Positions 5,829 through 13,424 are shown, counted from the first letter of the stretch. The stretch is DNA of 14,463 bases from Solirubrobacteraceae bacterium (GCA_030447005.1 JAUJME010000012.1:1-14463); one strand, 5' to 3'. Notes: generated by a model from the sequence alone, not told the origin. Translations and numbers: made by a program.

Positions 5829-8524
5829 CCTCCCACCAGCCGCTTGACGCGCTTGAGCGCCTGCACGGCGCCCGGCGGGAGCGAGCCCTTCAGCGTGGCG
5901 AGCTCCCACTCGAGCCGCTTGAGCCGGACCCCCGCCTCGGCCACCGGGCGCAGCCGCGCGGGCGCCGGGAGCATCTCGCTCATCGCGAGCGTCGCGAACC
6001 CGCAGGAGACATCGACGCGGAAGACCGTGGCGGTCGTGTCGGGGACGAGGTCGAGGAGGAGAACGGGATCGGGGCGGTTGACCACGACGACGCCCGGGTT
6101 GAGGATGAAGCAGTTGACCCGCCGCAGGCGGAGGAAGTCCTCGGGCGAGTCGAGGCGGATGACGATCGGCTCGTCGGCACCCTGGACATGGCAGCGGACC
6201 TCGAGGTAGTCCATCCGCACCACCGCCGGGTGCGTCGTCGGGCGGATCTCGATCTCCCGGATCGCGGGCGCCATCAGCGTGGCGCGCACGAAGGACAGCC
6301 CGAAGCGGTTGCGCTTCGGCACGACCGACAGCCGCTGGTCGCCGGGCACACGGGTGCCCTGCGAGACGGCGATCCGGAACGGCCCGGTGTCGGCCTCGCC
6401 CGACAGCGCCTCCCAGGGGATCGTCCCTGCGGCGGCGAGCGTCATCAGCTCGCCCCAGGTCGCGTCGACCTGCGAGGCGAGCCCGAAGGGCCAGTAGAGC
6501 TCCTGCATCGGCAGGCGTCGCAGGGCGTCGGGGTCGAGGTGGCGCATCCGCCCGACGAGCTCCGGGGAGACGACGTGCTCGACCGCCGCCGAGCCCTGGT
6601 TCTCGTCGTGCATCCAGGCGCCGAAGACCGCGGCCTCGAGCTCCGTCGGCGCCACGACGGCGCGCGCGAGCATGGGGCGGATGACGTCGGCCTCGCCGGC
6701 CAGGCCGCTGAGCCGGCCGGGCAGCGCCTGCCGGTAGCGCGCCCACTCGGCCTGGAAGGCGCGCACGCCGTCGCGGACCGCCTCGGACTCCGCGTTCTGG
6801 ACCGGGCTGCGGGTCGCCGGCGCGAGCACCGGCTCGAGATCGTCCGACAGCGCGCGCTGGGAGCCATGGTCGGGCATGCACACCTGCTCGAGGATCTCGG
6901 GCGAGCGGACGACGGCGTCGACCACCTCCTTCGGCACGCCGTACTCGCCGAGGTAGCCGCGCACGTGCGTGCCGTCGAAGACGTGGCGGGCGGCGCCGCG
7001 GTGCAGGACGAGGTAGAGCCCCGAGATGTCGATCTCGAGACCGCCCTGCGCCAGCGCCTTGGCCAGCAGCCCCTGCGCGCTCGCCGCCCAGCCGAGGTCG
7101 ACGACCGTCATGCGGCCGCCGCCGCCGAGCAGCCGCTCGACGTAGCGCACGACGCGCTCGCGGCTGATCCGGGCCTGGTCGACGATCGTCGCCCGGACCG
7201 CATCGTCCTCCGCCAGCGCGTCGAGGAGATGGTCGCGCGTCTCCGGGTCGTCGAGCCGCGTCCGCGCATGGGAGGCGAACCGCGGCAACTGGTGCAGCTG
7301 CACGCCGAGTGAGGTGAGGAAGCCCTCGACGGTCGGCGTGCGGCGGCGGACGAGCAGCGGCCCGAGCTCCTCGCGCTCGCCGGTGGAGATGGTCGCGCGG
7401 GCGAGCACCTCGCGGTTGAGCCACAGCGGCGACGTGCGGACCTCCGTCCCGAGGTACTCCCCGGCCCGGTCGATGAGGTCGCCGAGGAAGGCGCCCTCGC
7501 GCATGAAGCAGTGCAGGTGCGTGGCGCCCAGGTCGGCGGCGTGGTGCTGCGCCCATTCGGCGAAACCGGTGAACACCGGCCCGAGCGCCAGCGCCCCGTG
7601 GTCCCAGAACGGGCGCAGTGCCGACGGCAGCTCGGCGCCGGAGCGGCGGGCGGCGACCTTCCCCCTCAGGGCGCTGAGCTCCACCTGCGCCCGCACCTCG
7701 CCCTCCGGCGCCGGCTCGCGCGCCGGCCGGGCGCCCTGCAGGCGGATCTCGGCCTCGAGCATCTGGACGAGCTGCGCCGGGCGACGCTCGAACAGGTGGC
7801 ACTCGATGCCGAGCTGCTCGGGGTAGTGGACGTCGGCCTCCGGGTTGTCGCCGAAATGCACGACGGCCTCCGCCCGCACGTCCATCTCGGAGACCGCGAT
7901 GCCGAACAGCCCGCCGCTCTTGCCGAGCCGGTGGTCGGAGGAGGCGAAGATGGCGTCGAAGGGCACGTCGGCGAGGACGGGCTGGTCGAGCAGGCGGCGC
8001 AGATGGGGCTCCGTGAAGTAGGTGTCCGACACCGCGATGATCCGCTTGCCCGCCTCGGCGGCGGCGACCAGCAGAGCCGCGACGTCGAGGTCGGGGACGA
8101 TCAGCTCGCGCTCGACCTCGAGCTCGGCCTCGATCGCGCGCGCCGCGTCGTGACCGCCGAACACCCACGCCGGCAGGAGCGCGTAGATCTCGCCGAGCGG
8201 CAGCTCGGCCTGCCCTGCCTCGCGCATCCGCCGTAGCCTGGCCTCCGTCTCTGCCTCGCGGCGCAGCGCGGCAAATCCGGCGGGCGACAGCCCTTCGGCG
8301 AGGCGGCCGGTCGCGCGCAGGCGCTCGCCGATGAGGTCGAACGCGTCGGCCGGCTCGGCGACCTGGCGCCAGACGAGCGTGTCGAAGATGTCGGTCGAGA
8401 CGACCTTGACGTCCGGGCGGGCGATCGCCTCCCACACGTGTCTCAGCCGGGCGTCGGCGGGCGCGGGCGAGCCGGGCGGCGGTTCCGTGACGGCGCTCGT
8501 GGTCGTTCGGGGCTGCGTCGGCAT
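5825..8524 (-). CDS. Large HAD-domain multidomain protein of polysaccharide clusters (COG5610-like)
   Basis: An 899-residue protein. Residues 38-250 form a HAD phosphatase domain with a complete set: STDIFDTL (43-50, nucleophile Asp45 and acid Asp48), AVSDTYFT (164-171), Lys202 in GKSGG and GDNPEAD (225-231). A second region (about 305-560) contains LHCFMREGAFLGDLI (337-351), PLWLNREVLARATI (366-379) and MTVVDLGWAASAQ (472-484). This resembles the middle part of large HAD proteins seen in surface-glycan clusters (the pattern LSRDGxFL...SRR...VDIGWxGS), whose function I do not know. Residues 710-850 look beta-rich, like an accessory sandwich, and 862-899 form a charged, possibly coiled-coil tail. 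There is no signal peptide or membrane helix. ATG 8524 was chosen because upstream in-frame sequence enters the divergent promoter region and is low-complexity. It heads the operon with PAP2 and GT2-GT4 (ATGA overlap). A phosphoglycan or lipid-phosphate substrate is only inferred. Confidence 0.84.
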   Translation of the reverse strand: MPTQPRTTTSAVTEPPPGSPAPADARLRHVWEAIARPDVKVVSTDIFDTLVWRQVAEPADAFDLIGERLRATGRLAEGLSPAGFAALRREAETEARLRRMREAGQAELPLGEIYALLPAWVFGGHDAARAIEAELEVERELIVPDLDVAALLVAAAEAGKRIIAVSDTYFTEPHLRRLLDQPVLADVPFDAIFASSDHRLGKSGGLFGIAVSEMDVRAEAVVHFGDNPEADVHYPEQLGIECHLFERRPAQLVQMLEAEIRLQGARPAREPAPEGEVRAQVELSALRGKVAARRSGAELPSALRPFWDHGALALGPVFTGFAEWAQHHAADLGATHLHCFMREGAFLGDLIDRAGEYLGTEVRTSPLWLNREVLARATISTGEREELGPLLVRRRTPTVEGFLTSLGVQLHQLPRFASHARTRLDDPETRDHLLDALAEDDAVRATIVDQARISRERVVRYVERLLGGGGRMTVVDLGWAASAQGLLAKALAQGGLEIDISGLYLVLHRGAARHVFDGTHVRGYLGEYGVPKEVVDAVVRSPEILEQVCMPDHGSQRALSDDLEPVLAPATRSPVQNAESEAVRDGVRAFQAEWARYRQALPGRLSGLAGEADVIRPMLARAVVAPTELEAAVFGAWMHDENQGSAAVEHVVSPELVGRMRHLDPDALRRLPMQELYWPFGLASQVDATWGELMTLAAAGTIPWEALSGEADTGPFRIAVSQGTRVPGDQRLSVVPKRNRFGLSFVRATLMAPAIREIEIRPTTHPAVVRMDYLEVRCHVQGADEPIVIRLDSPEDFLRLRRVNCFILNPGVVVVNRPDPVLLLDLVPDTTATVFRVDVSCGFATLAMSEMLPAPARLRPVAEAGVRLKRLEWELATLKGSLPPGAVQALKRVKRLVGG

Positions 8525-8570
8525 GGGGGAGGCACCCGGCGGCCGACGGGGCCGGCCGCGAGGCGGACAC

Positions 8571-8605
8571 AGACTATGAGATGGCCCAGGGGCGGCCGAT
8601 ACCAT
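8571..8605. promoter_or_regulatory. Candidate divergent promoters between the HAD operon and the LPG-TM gene
   Basis: The 91-base gap between the two start codons must drive both genes. On the minus strand TAGTCT (8576 down to 8571) fits a TAnnnT -10 box and would give a leader of about 40 bases for the HAD gene. On the plus strand TACCAT (8600-8605) sits 10 bases before the TTG at 8616 and would give an almost leaderless transcript. No convincing -35 box is seen on either strand. The rest of the gap shows nothing else I can name. Confidence 0.3.
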
Positions 8606-8615
8606 CAACGGCCCC

Positions 8616-9629
8616 TTGCGCCTGGACGCCCCGCTCACCGACCCGCCCGTGGAGCCTGGGCCCGTCACCTCCTCTCCGGCCGAGGCCGAGCCCGAGGCCG
8701 CCCCGGGACCGCGCGCCCGGCGGCTGAACCGCGCCGCCGCCCTGCGGGTCGCGCTCGTCGTCGCCGTCGCAGCGTCGCTCGTCTTCGCGATCTCGACCCA
8801 GTGGTCGCAGCTGCCCGACATCGAGTGGCAGTTCCGGCCGGGCTGGCTGGCGCTCTCGCTGGTCGGCCTCCTCGCCTTCGAGTGGATGCACATCGACATC
8901 TGGCGGGCGATGCTGCGCACGATGGGCGGCGACCTGCCGCGGTGGAAGGGTCGCTCGATCTGGGCGACGACGCTGCTGGCCCGCTACGTGCCCACGAGCG
9001 TGCTCATGGCGGTCGGGCGCGTCGCGCTGTCGGAGAAGGAGGGCGTTCCCAAGCGGGTGTCGCTGGCCAGCGTCGTCTATGAGGTGGCGCTGACCTTCAC
9101 CGCGGCGGTGATCATCTCCACGTACCTCGTGCTGCGCCTACCCGTCTTCGAGGACCACGCGTCGCGCTGGCTGGTGCTCCTCGTCCCGGTGATCGGCATC
9201 CTCGCCATGCACCCGCGGATCTTCCACCCGATCGCCGACTTCGGCCTGAAGCGGATCGGCTCGGAGCCGCTGCCGGTCTCGCTGAGCTTCGGCAGGGTCC
9301 TGCTCTATCTCGTCTGGTTCCTGCTCTCCTTCGTGGTCTCCGGCTTCGCGGTGCTGGCGATGACGCTCGCGCTGCATCCCGTACCGGGAGACGAGATGCT
9401 GGCCGTGGTGGCCTCGTACTCCCTGGGCTTCGCCGCCGGCGTGATCGGCTTCCTGCTGCCGGGCGCCCTCGGTGCCCGGGAGGCCGGTGTGGTGATCGCG
9501 GTCAGCGCCGCGGTGCCGGCCGCCGTCGCCCTCGCCGTCGCGCTCGTGCTGCGGCTCGTGCAGGTCGGCGTCGAGCTCGCCTACGCGGCGGTCATGCCGC
9601 TCATGGCGCGCCGCCACCCGGACGACTGA
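8616..9629 (+). CDS. Lysylphosphatidylglycerol synthase TM-domain-like (UPF0104/AglD2-type) membrane protein
   Basis: A 337-residue multispanning protein without the cytosolic lysyltransferase domain of MprF. After a Pro/Glu-rich cytosolic leader (1-38) come hydrophobic segments near 42-60, 76-94, 151-173, 184-197, 226-252, 259-281 and 292-330. Family signatures (PF03706) include LARYVPTSVLMAVGR (121-135) and FLLPGALGAREAG (279-291), matching the usual P-G-G-L-G-x-R-E loop. Stand-alone members have been proposed as lipid or glycolipid flippases, or accessories of glycan assembly; here it could move a lipid-linked intermediate. The start is uncertain: TTG 8616 lies just behind a possible -10 box, while GTG 8649, in frame, is the alternative. 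Both precede the disordered leader, so the core is unaffected. It is a single-gene unit, divergent from the HAD operon, and its 3' end overlaps the opposing GT2 by 29 bases. Confidence 0.82.
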   Translation: MRLDAPLTDPPVEPGPVTSSPAEAEPEAAPGPRARRLNRAAALRVALVVAVAASLVFAISTQWSQLPDIEWQFRPGWLALSLVGLLAFEWMHIDIWRAMLRTMGGDLPRWKGRSIWATTLLARYVPTSVLMAVGRVALSEKEGVPKRVSLASVVYEVALTFTAAVIISTYLVLRLPVFEDHASRWLVLLVPVIGILAMHPRIFHPIADFGLKRIGSEPLPVSLSFGRVLLYLVWFLLSFVVSGFAVLAMTLALHPVPGDEMLAVVASYSLGFAAGVIGFLLPGALGAREAGVVIAVSAAVPAAVALAVALVLRLVQVGVELAYAAVMPLMARRHPDD

Positions 9630-10584
9630 GCGCCAGCGGCTCGAAGCCGGCGCGCCGCTCGAGCGAGCACGCGCGGCACACCGCGGGGGCCAGCCGGTCG
9701 GCGCGGCCGCCGAGCGCGGACCCGAGCATCCGCAGCGCGTGATGGCCGGCGGAGCGCACGGCCCACGCGGCCAGCCGCGGGCGGCCCGGCCGCCGCCGCC
9801 CGGCGATCCAACCCACGTCGGCGCGGACCCGCGCCGCGGTCGCGGCGGCGAGCGTGCGCGGGTGCGCGGGCGAGCGGTGGCCGTAGACCTCGAGCAGCGC
9901 CCGCGCCTCGTCGAAGGAGCGGCGAAAGAGCTCCGGCGGGGAGTAGGCGTGGGAGTGCAGGACGGCGGCCCCGGGCCGGTAGGCCTTCGCCCAGCCGGCC
10001 GCCAGCATGTCCGCGGCGAGCACGCGGTCCTCCGCGTAGGGGACGTCGCGGAAGGAGACCTGCTCCCAGGCCCGCCGCGCGACCGCGCCGTTGGCGTCGG
10101 AGAAGAAGCCGTCGGGCCCCGGGTTGGCGCCCGCCGCCGCGCCGCGGACCACGGGCGCCATCCGCGCGAACCACTCCTCGAACTCGCGCCGCACCATCGG
10201 CGGCGCGTCCGGGCGCGGGAGGTACGGGCCGAAGACAAGGCCGACGCCGTCGGCCGCCTCGAAGCCGGCGAGCAGCTCGGCGAGCCAGCGGTCCGTCGCG
10301 GGCTCGGCGTCCTGGGTGAGGAAGGCGACGTGCTCGCCGCGGGTGAGCGTCATCAGGCGGTTGCGGGCGCCGCCGTGGCGGAAGGCGGCGGCGGGGATGA
10401 CGTGGACGGCGGCGCCGTGGGCGGCCGCCAGCTCGCGGGTGCCGTCGGTCGACTCGGAGTCCAGGACCACGAGCTCGAGCTCGAGGCCCTCCGGGAGGAC
10501 CTGCCGGCGGACGGCGGCGAGGGTTCCGGACAGCTCGTGGGCCCCGTTGCGGGTCGGGATCGCGACGGAGACGACCCGCGTCAC
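9601..10584 (-). CDS. Family 2 glycosyltransferase, rhamnosyltransferase-like
   Basis: A 327-residue GT-A enzyme. [10 protein letters not shown] (5-14) begins the nucleotide-binding fold, [11 protein letters not shown] (39-49) has the first acidic site, and [10 protein letters not shown] (68-77) followed by FLTQDAEP (88-95) is characteristic of rhamnosyltransferase-type GT2 proteins, where QDA replaces DxD. SDANGAV (162-168) and [12 protein letters not shown] (183-194) give the acceptor loop and likely catalytic base (Glu185 or Asp186). The last 100 residues are basic and Arg/Ala-rich with no known domain. GTG 10584 was chosen because it forms the 4-base GTGA overlap with the rfbF stop. ATG 10599, in frame with an 18-base overlap, is a real alternative adding five residues. 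It is translated with rfbF, so it may use a sugar derived from that pathway, although rhamnose is normally dTDP-linked. The specific sugar is not known. Confidence 0.86.
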   Translation of the reverse strand: MTRVVSVAIPTRNGAHELSGTLAAVRRQVLPEGLELELVVLDSESTDGTRELAAAHGAAVHVIPAAAFRHGGARNRLMTLTRGEHVAFLTQDAEPATDRWLAELLAGFEAADGVGLVFGPYLPRPDAPPMVRREFEEWFARMAPVVRGAAAGANPGPDGFFSDANGAVARRAWEQVSFRDVPYAEDRVLAADMLAAGWAKAYRPGAAVLHSHAYSPPELFRRSFDEARALLEVYGHRSPAHPRTLAAATAARVRADVGWIAGRRRPGRPRLAAWAVRSAGHHALRMLGSALGGRADRLAPAVCRACSLERRAGFEPLALSRPGGGAP

Positions 10585-11354
10585 TCCCACACCCGCCATG
10601 GAGCGCTGCCCGATGCCCACAGCTCCTGCAGCAGGTGCAGGTCGCGCAGGGTGTCGACGGGCTGCCAGAAGCCGGCGTGACGGAAGGCGCCGAGCTGGCC
10701 GTCGCGCGCCAGGCGCTCCATCGGCTCCTGCTCCCAGACGGTCTCATCGCCCGCGACGTACTCGCCGGCGCCCGGGGAGAGGACGAAGAAGCCGCCGTTG
10801 ACCCACGCGCCGTCCCCCTGCGGCTTCTCGGCGAACCCGTGGATGCGGTCGCCCTCCATGTGCAGCGCTCCGAAGCGCCCGGGCGGCGAGACCGCCGTGA
10901 CGGTCGCCAGCCGCCCGGACTCGCGGTGGAAGGCGATCGAGGCGGCGATGTCGACGTCGGCGAGGCCGTCGCCGTAGGTGAGGCAGAACGCGTCCTCGCC
11001 CTCGACGTAGGGGAGGATCCGCTTGAGCCGCCCGCCGGTCATGGTCTGCTCGCCCGTGTCGACGAGCGTCACCCGCCACGGCTCGGCGTGGGAGCGGTGG
11101 ACCTCCATGCGGTTCTGGGCCATGTCGAAGGTGACGTCGCCCATGTGCAGGTAGTAGTTGGCGAAGTACTCCTTGATGACGTAGCCCTTGTAGCCCAGGC
11201 AGATGACGAAGTCGTCGATGCCGTGGTGCGAGTAGAGCTTGAGGATGTGCCAGAGGATCGGCTTGCCGCCGATCTCCACCATGGGCTTGGGCCGGGTCGT
11301 GGTCTCCTCGCTGATGCGCGTGCCGTACCCGCCGGCCAGGATGACCGCCTTCAT
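10581..11354 (-). CDS. rfbF: Glucose-1-phosphate cytidylyltransferase
   Basis: This enzyme makes CDP-glucose from CTP and alpha-D-glucose 1-phosphate, the first step to CDP-linked deoxy and dideoxy sugars. At 257 residues it has the normal RfbF length. It starts with the nucleotidyltransferase signature [13 protein letters not shown] (1-13), then [12 protein letters not shown] (21-32) with the substrate lysine region, [13 protein letters not shown] (55-67), [11 protein letters not shown] (125-135) with the metal-binding Asp129, VNGGFFVL (185-192) and the closing [10 protein letters not shown] (229-238). All are typical of RfbF rather than the glucose-1-phosphate thymidylyl- or uridylyltransferases. 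ATG 11354 is the only sensible start, directly at the LAGG motif. It lies about nine bases behind a TAnnnT hexamer, so the mRNA may be nearly leaderless. It is divergent from rfbG, its pathway partner, and overlaps the downstream GT2 by four bases. Confidence 0.96.
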   Translation of the reverse strand: MKAVILAGGYGTRISEETTTRPKPMVEIGGKPILWHILKLYSHHGIDDFVICLGYKGYVIKEYFANYYLHMGDVTFDMAQNRMEVHRSHAEPWRVTLVDTGEQTMTGGRLKRILPYVEGEDAFCLTYGDGLADVDIAASIAFHRESGRLATVTAVSPPGRFGALHMEGDRIHGFAEKPQGDGAWVNGGFFVLSPGAGEYVAGDETVWEQEPMERLARDGQLGAFRHAGFWQPVDTLRDLHLLQELWASGSAPWRVWE

Positions 11355-11363
11355 CGCGCCGGG

Positions 11364-11387
11364 ACGCTACCGATGGCGGCCGGTAGC
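11364..11387. promoter_or_regulatory. Palindromic divergent promoter candidate between rfbF and rfbG
   Basis: A perfect inverted repeat, GCTACCG (11366-11372) and CGGTAGC (11381-11387), with an 8-base spacer, lies in the 47-base gap. Read outward, each arm starts a -10-like hexamer: TAGCGT on the minus strand (11369 to 11364) and TAGCCT on the plus strand (11384-11389). They end 9 bases before the rfbF ATG and 12 bases before the rfbG GTG, which suits leaderless or near-leaderless mRNAs fired from one symmetric element. It could instead be, or also be, an operator for a dimeric regulator that controls both genes together. Confidence 0.42.
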
Positions 11388-11401
11388 CTGCCGCTCCAGC
11401 C

Positions 11402-12484
11402 GTGGCGCCGCCCTCGCTCACCGGAGTGCCGAACCCGGACTTCTGGCGCGGCCGGCGAGTGCTCGTCACGGGCCACACGGGCTTCAAGGGCGCCTGGCTC
11501 GTGCTCTGGTTGCGCCGCCTCGGCGCGGAGGTGACCGGCTTCGGCGCGCCGGCGCCGACCGCGCCGTCGCTCTTCGAGCTGGCGGGCTGCGAGCGGGACG
11601 TGACGTCGCTGGCAGGCGACGTGCGGTCGCTCGAGGCGGTGGAGGCGGCGGTCCGCGACGCGCGGCCGGAGGTCGTGGTGCACATGGCGGCCGAGGCGAT
11701 CGTCCGCCGCTCGCTGCGCGACCCGCTGACCACCTACGCCGTCAACGTGATGGGGACGGCCCACGTCCTCGACGCGGTCCGCCGCCTGGGCGGCGACACG
11801 CGCGCCGTCGTCTGCGTCACCACGGACAAGTGCTACCTCAACCGCGAGTGGGAGTGGGGCTACCGCGAGGACGAGCCGCTCGGCGGCAAGGACCCCTACT
11901 CGAGCTCGAAGGCGTGTCAGGAGCTCGTGGCGGCCGCCTACCGCGACTCCTACCTCGCCGAGCGCGGGATCGGGCTCGCCACCGCGCGCGCCGGCAACGT
12001 GATCGGCGGGGGCGACTGGGCCCCGGACCGGCTCGTCCCCGACCTGATGCGCGCGGCGATCGCCGGCGAGCCGCTCGTGGTGCGCAGCCCGGGCGCGGTG
12101 CGGCCGTGGCAGCACGTGCTGATCCCCCTGAGCGGCTACCTGCTGCTGGCCGAGCGGCTGTGGCAGGACCCGGCGGCGCACGCGACGGCGTGGAACTTCG
12201 GGCCGCTGGAGGGCGACGCCCGGCCCGTCGCCTGGGTGGTCGACCGGCTGCGCGACCGCTGGCCCGGTCCGGTCGAGGTCGAGCTCGGCGGCGCCGCCGA
12301 CGGCAAGGAGGCGATGGCGCTCAAGCTCGACTCCTCGCGGGCGCGCACGCGCCTGGGCTGGACGCCGGCGTGGGATCTCGCGCGGGGCCTCGACGCTACA
12401 GTCGAGTGGTACGCGGGATACCGTGACGGCGTGGATCTCCGCGCGATCTGCGGCCGCCAGCTCGAGTCCTTCGCACCGAGCTGA
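11402..12484 (+). CDS. rfbG: CDP-glucose 4,6-dehydratase
   Basis: An extended SDR of 360 residues, normal for RfbG, that converts CDP-glucose to CDP-4-keto-6-deoxyglucose using tightly bound NAD. The diagnostic start VLVTGHTGFKGAWL (20-33) gives the NAD-binding glycine motif in its RfbG form. VTTDKCYLNREW (139-150) with Asp142/Lys143, GYREDEPLGGKDPYSSSK (153-170) with catalytic Tyr166 and Lys170, ARAGNVIGGGDW (195-206) and RPWQHVLIPLSGYL (234-247) follow exactly as in the family. The GTG at 11402 lies 12 bases behind a -10-like TAGCCT and may be leaderless. GTG 11426 is an alternative nearer the usual N terminus (NPDFW...), and the first eight residues would then be lost. It is transcribed away from rfbF, although the two are usually in one operon. 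Nothing in the window clearly consumes its product. Confidence 0.96.
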   Translation: MAPPSLTGVPNPDFWRGRRVLVTGHTGFKGAWLVLWLRRLGAEVTGFGAPAPTAPSLFELAGCERDVTSLAGDVRSLEAVEAAVRDARPEVVVHMAAEAIVRRSLRDPLTTYAVNVMGTAHVLDAVRRLGGDTRAVVCVTTDKCYLNREWEWGYREDEPLGGKDPYSSSKACQELVAAAYRDSYLAERGIGLATARAGNVIGGGDWAPDRLVPDLMRAAIAGEPLVVRSPGAVRPWQHVLIPLSGYLLLAERLWQDPAAHATAWNFGPLEGDARPVAWVVDRLRDRWPGPVEVELGGAADGKEAMALKLDSSRARTRLGWTPAWDLARGLDATVEWYAGYRDGVDLRAICGRQLESFAPS

Positions 12485-12494
12485 GCCGCAGGAA

Positions 12495-12580
12495 CCGCCG
12501 GCCGGTTAGCGAACCTCTTTCCGGCGGTAGACGAAACACCGCTGCTTTTCGGCGGCCTCCGCGTTCTTAGACCTCGAAGC
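12495..12580 (+). promoter_or_regulatory. Possibly structured leader upstream of the WecG-family gene
   Basis: The 97-base gap before ATG 12582 is locally less GC-rich and holds several overlapping complementary segments. CCGCCGG (12495-12501) can pair with CCGGCGG (12521-12527), enclosing a small hairpin GGTT-AGCG-AACC (12504-12515). The same 3' arm can instead form GCGGT (12524-12528) with ACCGC (12538-12542). A third copy, CGGCGG (12550-12555), competes for the first arm. Two related blocks also occur, CTTTCCGGCGG (12517-12527) and CTTTTCGGCGG (12545-12555), each followed by TAGAC (12528-12532 and 12568-12572). Mutually exclusive stems suggest an attenuator- or riboswitch-like leader, but they could be chance in GC-rich DNA, or protein-binding direct repeats. 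No known riboswitch class is recognised, and no Shine-Dalgarno precedes the ATG. Confidence 0.28.
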
Positions 12581-12581
12581 C

Positions 12582-13424
12582 ATGCGTCCCAGCCCTGTCC
12601 TCCCACGCGCCGCCTCGCCCGCCCGCCCCGCCGAGGGCTCGCGGCCGGCGCCCCCGCGCGTCGCCGACCAGCCCGTCCTCGGCGTTCCGCTCGCCCTGAC
12701 GGACTACGACAAGACGCTCGAGTGGATCGACGCGATGGTCGCCTCACGCTCTCACGGCTACGTCTGCGTGGCGGCCGTCCACACCGTGATGGCCTCGCGG
12801 GAGGACCCAGAGCTGCGCGCCGCGGTGCTCGGCTCGGACCTGACCGTCCCCGACGGCCAGCCGCTCGTGTGGGCGATGAACGCCCTCGGCCACGATCTGC
12901 CGAGCCGCGTCTACGGCCCCGAGCTGATGGACCGCGCCTGCGCCCGCGCCGCGGAGAGCGGCCAGCGCTTCTACCTCTACGGCGGGCGCAACCAGGGCGC
13001 CCTGGTCCAGCTCGCGCTCAACCTCCGCCGCCGGCACCCCGGGCTGAAGATCGTCGGCGGCTACGCCCCGCCGTTCCGCGAGCTCTCGGCCGGGGAGGAG
13101 GACGCGGTCGCCGCCGAGATCAACGGCTCGGGCGCGGACGTGGTCTGGGTCGGGATCGGCGTCCCCAAGCAGGAGAAGTGGATGGCGCGGATGCGCGACC
13201 GCCTCGAGGCGCCCGTCCTCGTCGGCGTCGGCGCGGCATTCGACTTCCACGCCGGCCTCCAGCCGCAGGCCCCGCAGTCCCTCCAGCGGCTCGGCCTGGA
13301 GTGGGCCTACCGGCTGGCGCACGAACCCCGTCGCCTGTTCAAGCGCTACGCGCGCTACAACCCGCTGTTCGTCAGCGGATTCGCCCGGCAGTATGTGCGC
13401 CATCGGCGTGCCAGTCGGCGCTAG
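12582..13424 (+). CDS. WecG/TagA/CpsF-family glycosyltransferase (GT26)
   Basis: A 280-residue enzyme of PF03808, which adds N-acetylmannosamine, its uronic acid or a related sugar to a polyprenyl-diphosphate-linked primer, usually the second step of a lipid-linked glycan. After a Pro-rich N-terminal extension (1-30) come VCVAAVHTVMA (61-71, with a likely active-site Thr68), TVPDGQPLVWA (88-98, catalytic Asp91), VYGPELM (110-116), FYLYGG (130-135), VVWVGIGVPKQEKWM (187-201) and GVGAAFDFHAG (215-225). The C-terminal LGLEWAYRLAHEPRRLFKRY (237-256) is the appendage that contacts membrane and substrate in TagA-like enzymes. ATG 12582 is the only good start; the extension looks disordered. It stands alone behind the possibly structured leader and has a lectin-like gene 45 bases after it. 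Symbol withheld, because WecG, TagA and CpsF cannot be separated here. Confidence 0.93.
   Translation: MRPSPVLPRAASPARPAEGSRPAPPRVADQPVLGVPLALTDYDKTLEWIDAMVASRSHGYVCVAAVHTVMASREDPELRAAVLGSDLTVPDGQPLVWAMNALGHDLPSRVYGPELMDRACARAAESGQRFYLYGGRNQGALVQLALNLRRRHPGLKIVGGYAPPFRELSAGEEDAVAAEINGSGADVVWVGIGVPKQEKWMARMRDRLEAPVLVGVGAAFDFHAGLQPQAPQSLQRLGLEWAYRLAHEPRRLFKRYARYNPLFVSGFARQYVRHRRASRR

Noticed and set aside
6188..7312. 374-codon plus-strand frame opposite the HAD gene
   Set aside because: His/Arg/Asp/Val-rich translation without motifs; the minus-strand HAD protein is continuous and motif-bearing here.
5829..8570. Apparent long N-terminal extension of the PAP2 protein (frame open to 8570)
   Set aside because: Upstream of ATG 5828 the translation is Arg/Ala/Gly-rich shadow of the HAD gene in another frame. 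The PAP2 protein is full length from 5828.
8525..8920. Extended start of the HAD gene (frame open to 8920)
   Set aside because: The added 132 residues are Ser/Arg/Gly/Ala-rich and would overlap the 5' half of the divergent membrane-protein gene. ATG 8524 lies before the HAD domain with a normal short leader.
12485..12581. Known riboswitch class upstream of wecG
   Set aside because: I compared it by eye with c-di-GMP, SAM, cobalamin and TPP-type cores and found no match. It is kept only as an unclassified candidate leader.
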